Source: Mesostigma viride (Eukaryota; Streptophyta; Mesostigmatophyceae; Mesostigmatales; Mesostigmataceae). From it: 64,000 nucleotides of DNA. Position numbers and translations under genes: made by a program. How positions within the stretch are numbered: position 1 is the first letter of the stretch; each line of letters begins with the position of its first letter. This document shows, piece after piece, positions 33,098 through 43,481 of the stretch. The stretch lies in the NCBI GenBank assembly GCA_009746045.1, contig RPFO01000026.1, forward strand, positions 69,501 to 133,500, written 5' to 3'. Below the pieces are notes generated by a model. The model made no database searches. It was not told the DNA's origin and saw only the letters and a list, made by a program, of their open reading frames with translations.

Positions 33098-33833
33098 GTG
33101 CTGGAAAGGTTAGCTAACTCTCGCGGAGAGGGTTAGTGAGCCAATTAGGATACCAAGACGAAGCTTGGCGTAGGTAGAGGTTCCGGAATTCAACGATTGC
33201 TGTCAGGCCGGCGGCCAGCCCGTAAAGGGATTCAACGACGACCTAGGCAGCAAGCGGCCAGTCTGGGATACTCGGCGGGGCTAGCAATAGTCCTGTGGTG
33301 AGGTGCTGTCAACGATAGCGTTCAGCTCTCCTGTTTTCAACGACACCTAGTGGCGGCCAGGGCTTGCCTTCAACGACACCGGGTGGCGGCCAGCTCAGGA
33401 GGGATTAACGTCATCGAAGATGGTACGTCCCCTAGTTAGAATTCTTTCTTTACAAGCTATGCCTGCTGAAGGCTAGCTGGCGAGCTCGCTTTCTATCCGG
33501 GACCGCGCGCGTAGGGGGTTTATGTTATATGTTGTACCCTCTATAGGTTGTAAATGTTGTTGGTGCCCATGGACGTCGCGGAGACGGCCATTCGTTGTTT
33601 GACCTGCAAGGGGTCGTGGGGGTGGATACCGTCTGGCTGTTGCCGACTGTGTTGACGCGGTGTTTACCTCCGTGTGTGCGTATAGCCCGTTCCTGCGGAA
33701 AGCTCGGGCGTGTGCTGTGTTAGACTCTGTGCTTCTCCCTCGTTTGTGTTGGTAAAGGTCACTGCACCTAGAGGTAGCCTGGGATCCCCTCTTTCTCTCC
33801 TGCTTGCAAGCCTCTGCCAGCCTATGATGTAAC
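33098..33833 (+). other. Element 4 leader
   Basis: Untranslated leader of about 740 bp. TTCAACGAC followed by ACC..GTGGCGGCCAG recurs several times between 33190 and 33400. No supported gene. Confidence 0.6.
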
Positions 33834-34175
33834 ATGCCCAGACGCAACAGAATAAATAAGGGTGGTCAATCTGGATTTCCTTACTATGCCGTGGCCCATG
33901 ATGGGGGCGAGGGTAGACCAGCCATATTTTACAGTTGGAAGGCATGTGAAGAACACATCAAGGACAAGATAGTGTCTAAAGACTCTAGTGCTAAATGGAA
34001 AGGGTTTGACAACATCACTGATGCTGATAGGTTTGTTAGGGAACACATGCCATTGCCTGAGGGGATGCACACCACTCGTGAATGCTCTAAGCCACCCACG
34101 CTCAGCAGTCAGGGGGAGGGGACAGCAGTTACAGTGACTTTCTCTCAGCTGACCATTGGCCCTAGCAAGCAGTAG
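33834..34175 (+). CDS. Free-standing RNase H1 hybrid-binding (viroplasmin-type) domain protein
   Basis: A 113-codon frame starts MPRRNRINKGGQSGF. Residues about 16-72 (YYAVAHDGGEGRPAIFYSW, then CEEHIKD, then WKGFDNITDADRFVREH) match the pattern of the N-terminal hybrid-binding domain of eukaryotic RNase H1 and caulimovirus P6/viroplasmin (Cauli_VI family): aromatic-x-V, G-I/F-Y-x-S-W, K-x-F then an acidic/alanine segment and F-V. That domain binds RNA/DNA hybrids or dsRNA. Here it is a separate ORF between the leader and gag, with a C-terminal Ser/Thr tail and no catalytic RNase H. It would plausibly act on the element's own replication intermediate. Start: first ATG of the frame. Confidence 0.75.
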   Translation: MPRRNRINKGGQSGFPYYAVAHDGGEGRPAIFYSWKACEEHIKDKIVSKDSSAKWKGFDNITDADRFVREHMPLPEGMHTTRECSKPPTLSSQGEGTAVTVTFSQLTIGPSKQ

Positions 34176-34309
34176 AGGAGACCAGTACTAGGGAGTAGTA
34201 TTAGGTTCTATAGTCATAGCTCTATAGCACGTGGTTGCTCTCTTTCTCTTTCTCTCTCTTCCTTCCTGGGGAGGTGTTGCCTGCAGTGTAAGGTACCGGT
34301 ACGAGCACC

Positions 34310-34666
34310 ATGCCAACACGGTCCCAAACAAGGAACGCCAGAGATACAGAGGAAGAGACTAGAGAACGAGATCTTGAGAATACAGAAGTAGAACCAGTAG
34401 ACAACCACGAGCACGGTACAGAGGGGATAGAGGTACCACTGCACGTCCAAGCAGGGACAGATACAGGTGAGATCATGGAGAGACCTGCGGAAGGCTTCCA
34501 ACGATCCAGAGATCAGAACCCTAGGTTCCCAGCGGATGGGGACAATCTAGACGCCTTAACAAGGCAGGGAGATGACAGGAACGACCGAGAGAGGCTCCAA
34601 GAGTACTCGCAGCAGCAGCAACAGCAGCAGCAGCAGCAGCAACGGCAGCAACAGCAGCAGCAGCAA

Positions 34667-34712
<46 letters not shown>

Positions 34713-35658
34713 CGCAGCAGCAGCAACAGCAGCAGCAGCAGCAGCAGCAGCAACGGTCACCACAGCAGCAATGGCAACAGCAGCAACCCCGGATGCAGCA
34801 GCAACAACCCCAGACGAGACCACAATGGCTACCACCTGATCCAGAGCAGCAGAGAGACGAGAATGAAGATACCCTGCACTACCGCCATCAACAGCCAGTC
34901 ACCGGGCGGCCAACGCATCCTTGGGCAGGTCGGGGGCGGCCCCAGGGACCTCCACCGGGCCCCCCACACCGGGGCAGACGCAGAGTGTCCTTCGGCAGCA
35001 CGTCCCTGTTACCCACGGCGCTATGGTATTCGGACGAGGAAGGGGAGGTCCCAGGGGCAGATGGCGAGTTCGATGACCTGGAAGGGACTAACGAGGCGGA
35101 CGAGGGAACTGTCACGCAGGGCCCGCCCGTTGGTACTCATAGACCACGGACCAGCCCAGGGGAGACCAGGAGCAGTGTCACCACCAGAGACGAGGAGACT
35201 CACACGCCAGTCCAGCGCCCGGCACCTCAACCGCAGCGCCCACGGGTGCTTGACCAAAGTGCGGTCCCCTCGCCTGCGCCTGCGGGCAACCTCAGCTTCA
35301 GCAGGGTGGCCTTGGATGACCCGGGGTACGAACACCCCTCATCCGTCCAGGTGCGGCGGACTCATGGTACGCCGCCCAGATCCAGCTCTCTCCCCCGGTC
35401 GCAGCCCCCCGACTTCGGCGATATCCCCCACGTAGACGTCGGTGGGCCCGTCACCGCCGCGGTAAAGGCCCCACCGATGCCCAATTTCAAGAATGTACCC
35501 AAGCTGCACGCGGACATGAAACCGCGCGAGGTAGAGGAATGGGGACGCATGTGGCGACGGCAGTATACCATCTGGCGCAATCATCACAACTGGCAGCTGG
35601 CCACCAGCGATCTGATTGATCTAGTGATTAACTCCTGTATGGACCCCTCGGTGATAAG
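34310..35658 (+). CDS. gag: Element 4 Gag, N-terminal part (split by element 5)
   Basis: Starts MPTRSQTRNARD. An acidic/basic N-terminus is followed by a long Gln-rich tract (34606-34812), a Pro/Arg-rich disordered region, and the start of a retrotransposon capsid domain (PMPNFKNVPKLHADMKPREVEEWGRMWRRQYTIW in pieces: MKPREVEEW, MWRRQYTIWRN, LIDLVINSCMDPS). It is cut at the ATAAG duplication (35654-35658). The frame continues in phase at 43482, so without element 5 the Gag would be uninterrupted. The next residues before the stop at 35681-35683 belong to the invading LTR. Confidence 0.85.
34606..34812. repeat. CAG/CAA repeat (poly-Gln) in gag
   Basis: Mostly CAG with CAA, encoding over 50 Gln with a few Arg and Pro interruptions. 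Length-variable by nature. Confidence 0.95.
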
Positions 35659-36274
35659 AGTTAACGTAAAGGATTTACGTTAGATGGATAGAGATTGTTA
35701 CGCTCTTTCCAACGGCACCTTGAACGCCTCATTTGGTTAAGGAACGTAAAAGTTATGACGTTTCCTAGGCTGTGCCGACAGTACCCGGCGCGCCACTGTG
35801 GGCGCGTACGGACACAGGATGTACAAGTGTCACTTTGATAGTCCGCAGGACGTTGACAGGACTTGTACAGGACTTGATGGTCAATTGATAGGTAGGCGTG
35901 CTGTAGCGCGCCAGGACCTATGAGACAATTGATGCTGACTAGTGTACGGATAGGTCCACAGGACTAGCCGTATGGACAATTGATAGATCTGCGCGCCAAA
36001 GGCGTGCCAGAGTCTGTGTAATCAATTGATTGACAGTTCAGCTGTGACAGTGCAGCTGAATACTTGGACGCGTCCCTAGCAAGCTATATGAGTGACTTGG
36101 TCACACCGGGACGCTAGTTCTTGCGTGCACGTTCTCTTGGCACTGCGACCCTGTCGTCTGTGCTGCGTGCAGTCTTGGAAGTGACGTGACTTACGTCTGT
36201 GTTTCCTTGTTATTAATAAAGGCAACTTCCTGCAAGAACCATGGCGGAATTCGTGGCATTCTACCCTCACAACT
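35659..36274 (+). repeat. Element 5 5' LTR
   Basis: AGTTAACGTAAAGG...CTCACAACT. AATAAAGG at about 36215 is a candidate polyadenylation signal. Several CAATTGA/TCAATTG words are present. No TGG primer site follows (next bases CGTATTACAC). Confidence 0.93.
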
Positions 36275-36299
36275 CGTATTACACGCTCTGTCAAAAAGA

Positions 36300-37006
36300 T
36301 GCCAAATTCGGAAGAATTTCGGATTCCGGACGATGAGGAAATAGCCGCTCCGCCGGCTGGTTCTTCGTCAAGACCGACTGCGCCGTCGTGGCAGCAATTG
36401 CTCGACGAAGTTACGTTCGCTCGACGAGCTTCATCGTCAGCAGCGTGCAGCTCACGCATTGCTCGGGGATAACCCCGAGGACCCCGATTTGCCAGCACTG
36501 GTGCCGGCAATCCGCAACCTGTTGGACCAGATTCGAAACATTTTATCGACATTTACGGTCCAGGTGCGGGGAGGTTTGCGGTCGGTGACCGAAGTCACGA
36601 CTGCCATTGAGGAGTTGGACAACGTCCTCTCTTCACTCACCGGTTACCAGAGAAACCTGCAAAACTGGGCATCGCTACGCACGGGGGCGCGCCGGCGGTG
36701 TCGACAAATTTGTTTCAGGATCTCGCGCTGTTATCGCTGCTCACTCGCGGCGTACGCAGTCGCGAGCGCCAGGTTTTAATTAACCTGGTGGCATTTCTCG
36801 CCTCTGTGCGAGAGTGGATTCCCGCGGGGTGGGAATTATTGACGATCTTTACACATCCTCTGCGCCTCGTCGCGCGTCGGCGCGTCGCAACTTACGCGGC
36901 GGGGAGCACGCCGGTTTTAATTCATACCGGTGCAGGTCCGGAGCTGGATATGGAGGATCGTGAGTTCGTATACACGTACTGCGACTTCAGGGGCCTTGAC
37001 TACTAG
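36300..37006 (+). pseudogene. Element 5 upstream ORF, unknown function
   Basis: ATG at 36300 (MPNSEEFRIPDDEE). After about 45 codons the frame shifts (near 36425) to one giving LDELHRQQRAAHALLGD and a long helical stretch (LVPAIRNLLDQIRNILSTF). It shifts again near 36690 to NLFQDLALLSLLTRG...FLASVREWI, ending at a stop at 37004-37006. It is predicted mostly helical with no recognised domain. It precedes gag by 168 bp. It could be an extra element protein or a separate N-terminal Gag module. Confidence 0.5.
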
Positions 37007-37174
37007 TCGGCCTAATTTTCTTTGCAGTACTCGTCGACATTTTTTTGTCGAATTTCGGCGGCAATTCGCGGGGGCGGCAGCGACACCGGCGCAGGCGGCA
37101 GTGGCGACACAAAAATTTTGTACATATTTTCTGCTGCTTTGTTAAGGTGTTCTTTGAATAGCTGGTAGTGCAGG

Positions 37175-38287
37175 ATGGCTGAGGGACGCCGTAGCAAGGG
37201 TCCAGCCAGTGGGAATAATAATGGGGGTGCTGGTAGTGGAACCGCTCACGTAGATGACGTGGGGCTTACCGGAGAGATTACCAACCTTCCTCACAATAAT
37301 AATAATGCACAAGCTATTCATGGCTTTGATCTTACCACACAGGGTCTTTTAATTGTCAATCAGTTGCAGCCTGTAACCTCAGACTCCAAGCCTAAGCAGG
37401 CTGAAGAGTTTGTGGAGGGATTGGAAGGGTTCCCTAGCTTGTACGGTGGTACAAATTACTATCAAATCTGGATAGGCAGTAGCACTTTTGGCAAGTGTAC
37501 TGACCAGATTAAGGACCTAACCAGGGAGTGCAAAAAGGCCAATAAGGCCTGGGCACTGTACGTGGCTGAGCTGAAGGAGCTGCTGGAGACCAACGAAGAA
37601 GGTCGGCATCCATTGGCAGGACAAGTATCAAGGGTGGGAGGTCAAGGGGGACCTGATCCAGAACTTTCTCAACTATTGTAAGATGGTTGAGGAGGGCAGG
37701 GCTCACGGCTTTAATGTCGCTGATAACATAGCCCTAACCAACTGGCTCAAGGTTTCTGGGCTGGATAAGGCGACACGTGGCTCCTTAAAAGTCATGTGTG
37801 CCCCACACTCTACCCTGAAGGCCTACAAGGTCATCATAAACAAGCACTCGAGGCAGAGGAGCTGTTTGAGGGTGGAGTGCCAGCAGTGAAGGCTACCCAG
37901 GCAGGCGGGCGTACCCAGGGTGGCTCCAAGACGTCTGAGGCTGACCGAAGCCAAGGAGGGCGTAGGGGCAACCATAACAAGCGCAAGGGAGATCATTCAC
38001 CTGATTCTGACAGGAGGTCACACTCCAAGTCGGTGTTCAGGCGGGTGGGTGGTCAGCCCAAGCAGGGCAACGCGTCTGACAATGGGGGCAGTGGCCAGGG
38101 CAAGTCCAAGATACAATGCTACCTGTGCAAGGGGTGGGGGCACATCAAGAAGGAGTGTCCCAGCTTCAAGAAGTCCCAGGGCCAGGGCAGCAACAAGAAT
38201 AACAACAACAACAAGAAGAACAACAACAAGTCCCAGGCAGGCCAGCCTTCAAAGGGCAGTCAGCAAGAAGACAACAAGGAGCAGTGA
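37175..38287 (+). pseudogene. gag: Element 5 Gag with CCHC zinc knuckle
   Basis: Starts MAEGRRSKGPASGNNN. A helical capsid-like region (SKPKQAEEFVEGLEGF; YQIWIGSSTFGKC; WALYVAELKELLETN), frame changes near 37605 and 37845, then basic linkers and a textbook zinc knuckle CYLCKGWGHIKKEC at about 38125, then an Asn/Lys-rich tail. It ends with TGA at 38285-38287. The downstream pol is open in the same frame right after this stop. Confidence 0.82.
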
Positions 38288-40033
38288 CTGTCTGAGGCAA
38301 CCCCTACACACCTTAATTCACCCAAGGGGGAGGCCAGGTGCTCCAATGCAGATTTTATATCTGGGCAACAAGAGGGTGATCTCCAGGTTCAGTGTGGCCC
38401 CAGGTCACCTGGAGAGGTACAGGTTCCTATGAAGACGTCCTTGACAGCTGATGCAGCTGTAAGAATGTCTGACCCTATGCATCCTCGTGCTGGGCACGAG
38501 GGTGGACCTCTCATTTTGAGAGAAACCAATGTACAACCACAGAGGGGTGTGAAGGCCTCTGGTGGTATGCATGTGGTCCCTGCTGGCGGTCCAGGTGTTG
38601 GGCATGAGCAGGGTGACTCAGGCTCTGAGTCAGAACAGGATGGAAGTCAGCATGGTGATGCTGGACAACCTGACAGCACAGTCCTGACTGTGCCAGGGAC
38701 TGCTTCCTCTGTGTACCAGGAGTTGGGTGCCCGAATCCACAACATGTTTGGGCATGCCACTTCTCTGTCAAACAACTTTGCCTTCCGTATGGGCAGGGCA
38801 CCCCTTCTTAAGGCGTGTCAGCAAGCTGCCTCACGGTGTAAGTGCCAGTTGTCCTCCAACAAGCCCAGGAAATCACATGCCAAAGCTCTACCTCAGAGCA
38901 TTGGTGATCTGCAGTGTGATATCCAACACATCAGGGGCATGCAACTGTTGGTGTGCGTGGACAGGTACACGAAATACAAGGTGCTGGAGCATTTACCTTC
39001 TATGAAGAACAGGTACTTGCTGGCTGCCCTGCAGAATGTAAGAGCCAAGTTTCCTACCACAAGGATCCAGGTGGACATGCAGTTTCAGCATCTCAAGGGT
39101 GATCCTACCCTTCCTGAGTTGCTGGTTACACCTAGGGAGGCTCATGGGCAGCAGGGTGCTATCGAGAGGGCAATCCAGGAGGTCAAGAAATTGATCATCT
39201 CTGAAGACTGGGTACCCTTGTCTGCACCTGCACTTGTCAGGAGTGCATGGCTGAGGAACGTGGAGCAGCAGCTGAACAGCAGGGTTAACTTCTACTATGA
39301 TGGAGTTGCTGTCAGCCCAATGGGTCTATATCATGGCCTGTGCCCACCACATGTGCTGGAGGGCTGGAAACATGCTGCACATGTCACCTTTGCCAAGCTG
39401 AGGGAGAAGGACCGGGGTTGGAAGATGCTGGAGCCACAAGTGGGTCAGAAGGTCCTAGCTTGGAAGGAACCTAGCCTTTATGGCAAACGTGGTAGCTGGA
39501 GTCCTGGGGTGGTTACCCAGGTTGATGAAGCTAGCCACGCATGCTTGGTCAGCATGGAGGACGAACCAAAGCATGTACACCGGCTGAGTTGGTCATATGT
39601 CAAGCCTAACCTGATGAATGAGGGCAGTCAGGCACAAGGCTCACAGGATCTGCAGGATTTTCAGGTCCCAGGTGACATCACTGACGCAACGACCACATCT
39701 GTTGCAGGGGAATCTGTCAGCCCTGGCCAGGTTGCAGAGGTACTTGTTGAACAGGCTGCAAGGTCAACAGCTGGGGAGTCAACTGTCAAGCCCAAGGCAC
39801 TAACCAAGCCCAGGGGGACAAGTTTGGCTGGATTGATTGGGGCTCTACAAAGGGCCAAGAAGCAGCCCAAGGTAGCCAAGCTCAGGTGGCATGGCAATCT
39901 GGGGCTGGACACTGCCTTAGAGGTAGACACTAATTCTCAGGTTCCATCATTGGGACCAGGGCTGCAGCAGGGTACAGCATGTCTGAACCCAGCTATCAGT
40001 TTGTGTCTGACTTCAGTGGCGGGGTACACGTGA
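38288..40033 (+). CDS. pol: Element 5 Pol: integrase and start of protease
   Basis: Open without a stop from the codon after the gag TGA; the first ATG is at 38429. An acidic linker precedes a GHAT...CKCQ zinc region, then integrase Asp (GDLQCDIQH), Asp (IQVDMQF), Glu (QQGAIERAIQ), then an SH3-like tail (VLAWKEPSLYGKRGSWSPGVV). After a Ser/Thr linker comes the protease start, LEVDTNSQV with Asp codon 39926-39928. The frame shifts near 39985 into the next entry. Integrase-before-protease order is the same as in element 2, and the third residue of the protease triad is Asn instead of Gly. Confidence 0.83.
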   Translation: MSEATPTHLNSPKGEARCSNADFISGQQEGDLQVQCGPRSPGEVQVPMKTSLTADAAVRMSDPMHPRAGHEGGPLILRETNVQPQRGVKASGGMHVVPAGGPGVGHEQGDSGSESEQDGSQHGDAGQPDSTVLTVPGTASSVYQELGARIHNMFGHATSLSNNFAFRMGRAPLLKACQQAASRCKCQLSSNKPRKSHAKALPQSIGDLQCDIQHIRGMQLLVCVDRYTKYKVLEHLPSMKNRYLLAALQNVRAKFPTTRIQVDMQFQHLKGDPTLPELLVTPREAHGQQGAIERAIQEVKKLIISEDWVPLSAPALVRSAWLRNVEQQLNSRVNFYYDGVAVSPMGLYHGLCPPHVLEGWKHAAHVTFAKLREKDRGWKMLEPQVGQKVLAWKEPSLYGKRGSWSPGVVTQVDEASHACLVSMEDEPKHVHRLSWSYVKPNLMNEGSQAQGSQDLQDFQVPGDITDATTTSVAGESVSPGQVAEVLVEQAARSTAGESTVKPKALTKPRGTSLAGLIGALQRAKKQPKVAKLRWHGNLGLDTALEVDTNSQVPSLGPGLQQGTACLNPAISLCLTSVAGYT

Positions 40034-41190
40034 AGGTACTGGGTGAGGTATTCATTCCTATCCTTGGACAGGACACTGCTTTTTGTGTCTTGGAGGGCTA
40101 TCAAGGACCTGCTCTTCTGGGGCAGAATTTCCTATGCCAGGATGGGGTAGTGATCACGTCCTCTCTCCTGACTAAGGAAGGGGCTGGTCAGGTCCCACTG
40201 ATTAATTTCAGGACCACTCACCTATCACGTGCAGTAACCAGGACGGTTAAGCGTGTGCAAGTGTGCCAGGGGCAGGAGCCCTTGGTTGATGACCTCATAC
40301 TGCCAGCTGCTAGTCATCCAAGCAGTTTGGGCATTGGTCCTCACTCACTTGCTGGACACAGCCCTATCAACTACCAAGGCCTGGTGAAGCTCATGTCCTC
40401 TCCCATTATGTGTCCCCAGGTCACACTGGGTCTGATTAAATCTGGGGAGGACTGGATCTCCAAGAAATGCGTGGAACCTGTCAATGACCTGCCTCCTGCA
40501 CGACGTCTACTCAAGCTCAAGTTTGTCATCAAGATGAAGGAGGTGGACGGGGTCAAGGTACCACATGTCAGGCCAGTGCTGAATGAGTTCAAGGGTACTG
40601 GTGAGTGCACTGCTGAGGAGTTGTATACCCCTGGCATGCTGCATGATACTTGGAGGCTGCTGCTGTGTGTCTTTCTAGGCCTTCTCAACAAGGGCTTGGA
40701 CTATGGCTCAGTGGTGATAGACTTCAAGAGGGCATTTCTGGAGGGTGATGCAGATGTGGCACAGGAAAAGTGGGAGGGCAAGACGCCTTTCTATGTTAGG
40801 GTGCCTGCTGTATGGAAAAGGGACATCCACACGGAGTTCCTTAAAATCCTCAAGGGCCTGGAGGGCCTGAGGTCAAGTCCAATAATCTGGAGGGAGACTC
40901 TCAACCGTTTCCTGAAGGAGCATTGCAACTTGAAGGTCTCTCCTGTAGACCCCTGTCTGTTTCTGGGGCAATGGGAAGGCCTGCCAGTGTATGCTTCGCT
41001 GCACGGGGATGACCTACATCTGATAGCTCCCACGTCGTGGCTTAAGGAGCTGATCTCCATCATTAAGTCCAAGTTTCCTCTGGGTAGGGAGCAATGGCAG
41101 GTGGAGAATGAGCCTCTGCTGTTTGTGGGCATGGAGGCCACACTGGTGAAGAAGGGGGGAGTGGCGTATGCTGCTGGTGGGGGGCAATGA
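39979..41190 (+). CDS. pol: Element 5 Pol: protease C-terminal half and RT
   Basis: Begins inside the protease (FVSDFSGGVHVKVLGEVFIPI, then PALLGQNFL, the retropepsin LLG element). It continues to RT: LLKLKFVIKMKEVDG, HVRPVLNEFKG, VVIDFKRAFLEGD (first Asp), and YASLHGDDLHLIA (Asp-Asp in HGDD context). The frame ends at a G run near 41155, where a one-base change shifts to the RNase H frame. Length and motif spacing fit a copia-type RT. Confidence 0.85.
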   Translation: MSEPSYQFVSDFSGGVHVKVLGEVFIPILGQDTAFCVLEGYQGPALLGQNFLCQDGVVITSSLLTKEGAGQVPLINFRTTHLSRAVTRTVKRVQVCQGQEPLVDDLILPAASHPSSLGIGPHSLAGHSPINYQGLVKLMSSPIMCPQVTLGLIKSGEDWISKKCVEPVNDLPPARRLLKLKFVIKMKEVDGVKVPHVRPVLNEFKGTGECTAEELYTPGMLHDTWRLLLCVFLGLLNKGLDYGSVVIDFKRAFLEGDADVAQEKWEGKTPFYVRVPAVWKRDIHTEFLKILKGLEGLRSSPIIWRETLNRFLKEHCNLKVSPVDPCLFLGQWEGLPVYASLHGDDLHLIAPTSWLKELISIIKSKFPLGREQWQVENEPLLFVGMEATLVKKGGVAYAAGGGQ

Positions 41191-41911
41191 TTATCAAGAG
41201 ACCCTCATTAGCAAGCTTCCTCCAACCATCACACAGGCACTGTGTCCCATGGTGAGGGGCATGGTTGCTTGGGTGGCAGGCATTTCCAGGCCAGACCTTA
41301 TGGTCATAGCCAGGTTGCCTGATGACATGCTGGTGGAGCTAGGGTCTGCCAAGGTGGCTGATCAGGTCAGGGCTTCATCTGGCATTCTGTTGTCTGCAGT
41401 GGATTTATCACAACCCATTTGCATGGAGCTGTATGTGGATAGCTCAATGGACAGCAGGCAGGTCTCCAAGGTCAGGGGCAGGGCTGCAGGGCTCTTTGTG
41501 CTCAGACAGGAAGGCCTGGGGAGTTTGGTGAGCTGGTTTAGTCGCCTGCACAAACGGGTGGCTGTCAGCAGTGATGTGGCAGAATGCAGGGCTATTTGTG
41601 AAGGCATTCACACAAGCCTTTATCTGAAGGAGTTGCTTCATCAGATGACTTCTAACACTCCTTGGCCACTTCAGGTTACCACTCTTCTAAAAACAGACTC
41701 CATGGGGATGGTGCAGTTTGTGCACAGGCAGATGGCCAGAAGTAGGGACTTGGATTATCTCCTTCTTAAGGAGTTGTCCTCCTTGGCCAATATTGAGCAT
41801 ATCCCTGGGGTTGACAATCCTGCTGATGCTTTGACCAAGCTAGTGCAGAAGGCAGCAGTGCAATACAAGGTTCTTCAGTCTCTGATGGACCCATCTCAGC
41901 AAGCTGTCTAA
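41168..41911 (+). CDS. pol: Element 5 Pol: RT thumb and RNase H
   Basis: Continues RT (VRGMVAWVAGISRPD, the copia GxLxYL..TRPD-like position). RNase H follows with LYVDSSMDS (Asp), SDVAECRAI (Glu), LLKTDSMGMVQF (Asp) and VDNPADALTKL (last Asp plus the terminal ADxLTK signature of copia elements). Stop at 41909-41911. Confidence 0.87.
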   Translation: MLLVGGNDYQETLISKLPPTITQALCPMVRGMVAWVAGISRPDLMVIARLPDDMLVELGSAKVADQVRASSGILLSAVDLSQPICMELYVDSSMDSRQVSKVRGRAAGLFVLRQEGLGSLVSWFSRLHKRVAVSSDVAECRAICEGIHTSLYLKELLHQMTSNTPWPLQVTTLLKTDSMGMVQFVHRQMARSRDLDYLLLKELSSLANIEHIPGVDNPADALTKLVQKAAVQYKVLQSLMDPSQQAV

Positions 41912-42860
41912 GCTGGTGCATGGTTATAGGGCATTGGAGAGCAGATTGTGTGGTAGTGTCAGCATTGTGACTGGCATAATACCTGTATTTTAGTCTGTAC
42001 TAAGGCTCATGGACCATGGTACACTCACTCTGATTTTAATCAGGATACAGCCAGGTTTTGGCTGGGGTTCATGCTGTTGACTACACAAGGTTGACAGGTC
42101 CATTACAGACCATGTATTCTATTTTAAAAGAAATGTATATTTGTACATACTTCTCACAATGGTCTGGGAACCTTTATTCTGGGGTTTATAGGGCGGGGTT
42201 CGATTCCCTGGTATTATGTTTCTACAAGCTGGCCTGTTCAGGTGTTTGCCTGTTCAGACTTCCCTAGTTCCCCAGGGCAGGATTTAATTGTTGCCTATGT
42301 GTTTCATTTTGTCATTTGTTTGCTGTGGCAGTTTACCATCTGGCAAGTAGACGGGCGCCGTAAGACGGGCGCCAATAGACCCCTGTTGAGAGAATGACAG
42401 GCAAACTATTGTAATACGCCTTACTTTGTCAAGTGGTATTTTAATTGTCATGGATTTATTGTACTTATATTGAATATGTACTGGGTTTTATGGGATTAGT
42501 ATCTGGGATTAATGTAACTCACCGCCAGAAGGTCATTGTACTGGAGGCTCTACCGAGGTGATGGGATTAATTCCTGGAGAAGACCTCATAGAATTAACCT
42601 GTATGTATTTAATTTTGTGTGCTTCTAATATCTGGTGGTACTCTGTAATGCCACTTCCATAGGTTTTCTCCATTTCTCATGAAATGGTTTTCCCTGTGGC
42701 AGATCTGTTTCTTTTCCAGTTCCTTAAAAGAAAGGGCTGGGGGAATGGCAATGGCCATTAAAGACATCTGTTCAAGCTTCAAGCTGGAGTGAAGGACATT
42801 TCAAGCTACTTCAAGGGTCCCTGGCAGGGGATGTGATCCCTAAAGAAAAGAAGGGATTGG
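41912..42860 (+). other. Element 5 3' untranslated region and polypurine tract
   Basis: No gene. AGACGGGCGCC is repeated at about 42352 and 42364. AAAGAAAAGAAGGGA at 42842-42856, just before the 3' LTR, is a plausible polypurine tract. Confidence 0.6.
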
Positions 42861-43476
42861 AGTTAACGTAAAGGATTTACGTTAGATGGATAGAGATTGT
42901 TACGCTCTTTCCAACGGCACCTTGAACGCCTCATTTGGTTAAGGAACGTAAAAGTTATGACGTTTCCTAGGCTGTGCCGACAGTACCCGGCGCGCCACTG
43001 TGGGCGCGTACGGACACAGGATGTACAAGTGTCACTTTGATAGTCCGCAGGACGTTGACAGGACTTGTACAGGACTTGATGGTCAATTGATAGGTAGGCG
43101 TGCTGTAGCGCGCCAGGACCTATGAGACAATTGATGCTGACTAGTGTACGGATAGGTCCACAGGACTAGCCGTATGGACAATTGATAGATCTGCGCGCCA
43201 AAGGCGTGCCAGAGTCTGTGTAATCAATTGATTGACAGTTCAGCTGTGACAGTGCAGCTGAATACTTGGACGCGTCCCTACAACCTATATGTGTGACTTG
43301 GTCACACTGGGACGCTAGTTCTTGCGTGCACGTTCTCTTGGCACTGCGACCCTGTCGCCTGTGCTGCGTGCAGTCTTGGAAGTGACGTGACTTACGTCTG
43401 TGTTTCCTTGTTAATAATAAAGGCAACTTCCTGCAAGAACCATGGCGGAATTCGTGGCATTCTCATCCTCACAACT
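42861..43476 (+). repeat. Element 5 3' LTR
   Basis: 616 bp, same ends as the 5' copy. Differences cluster at about 43280-43310 and 43465-43472. Outer flank ATAAG. Confidence 0.93.
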
Positions 43477-43481
43477 ATAAG

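Larger units (their letters stand above)
35659..43476 (+). mobile_element. Element 5: second copia-like family, AGTT...AACT LTRs
   Basis: The LTRs 35659-36274 and 42861-43476 (616 bp each, roughly ten differences) are flanked by ATAAG (35654-35658; 43477-43481) inside element 4 gag. Internal order: an upstream ORF, gag with one zinc knuckle, integrase, protease, RT, RNase H. Proteins are clearly related to elements 1/2 but distant. Several frameshifts make it defective. The LTR divergence exceeds that of its host element 4's own LTRs, although it is nested in element 4. Confidence 0.95.

Noticed and set aside
33473-33847. 124-codon minus-strand ORF in the element 4 leader
   Set aside because: No motif, opposite to the element's transcription, and overlaps the start of the hybrid-binding ORF.
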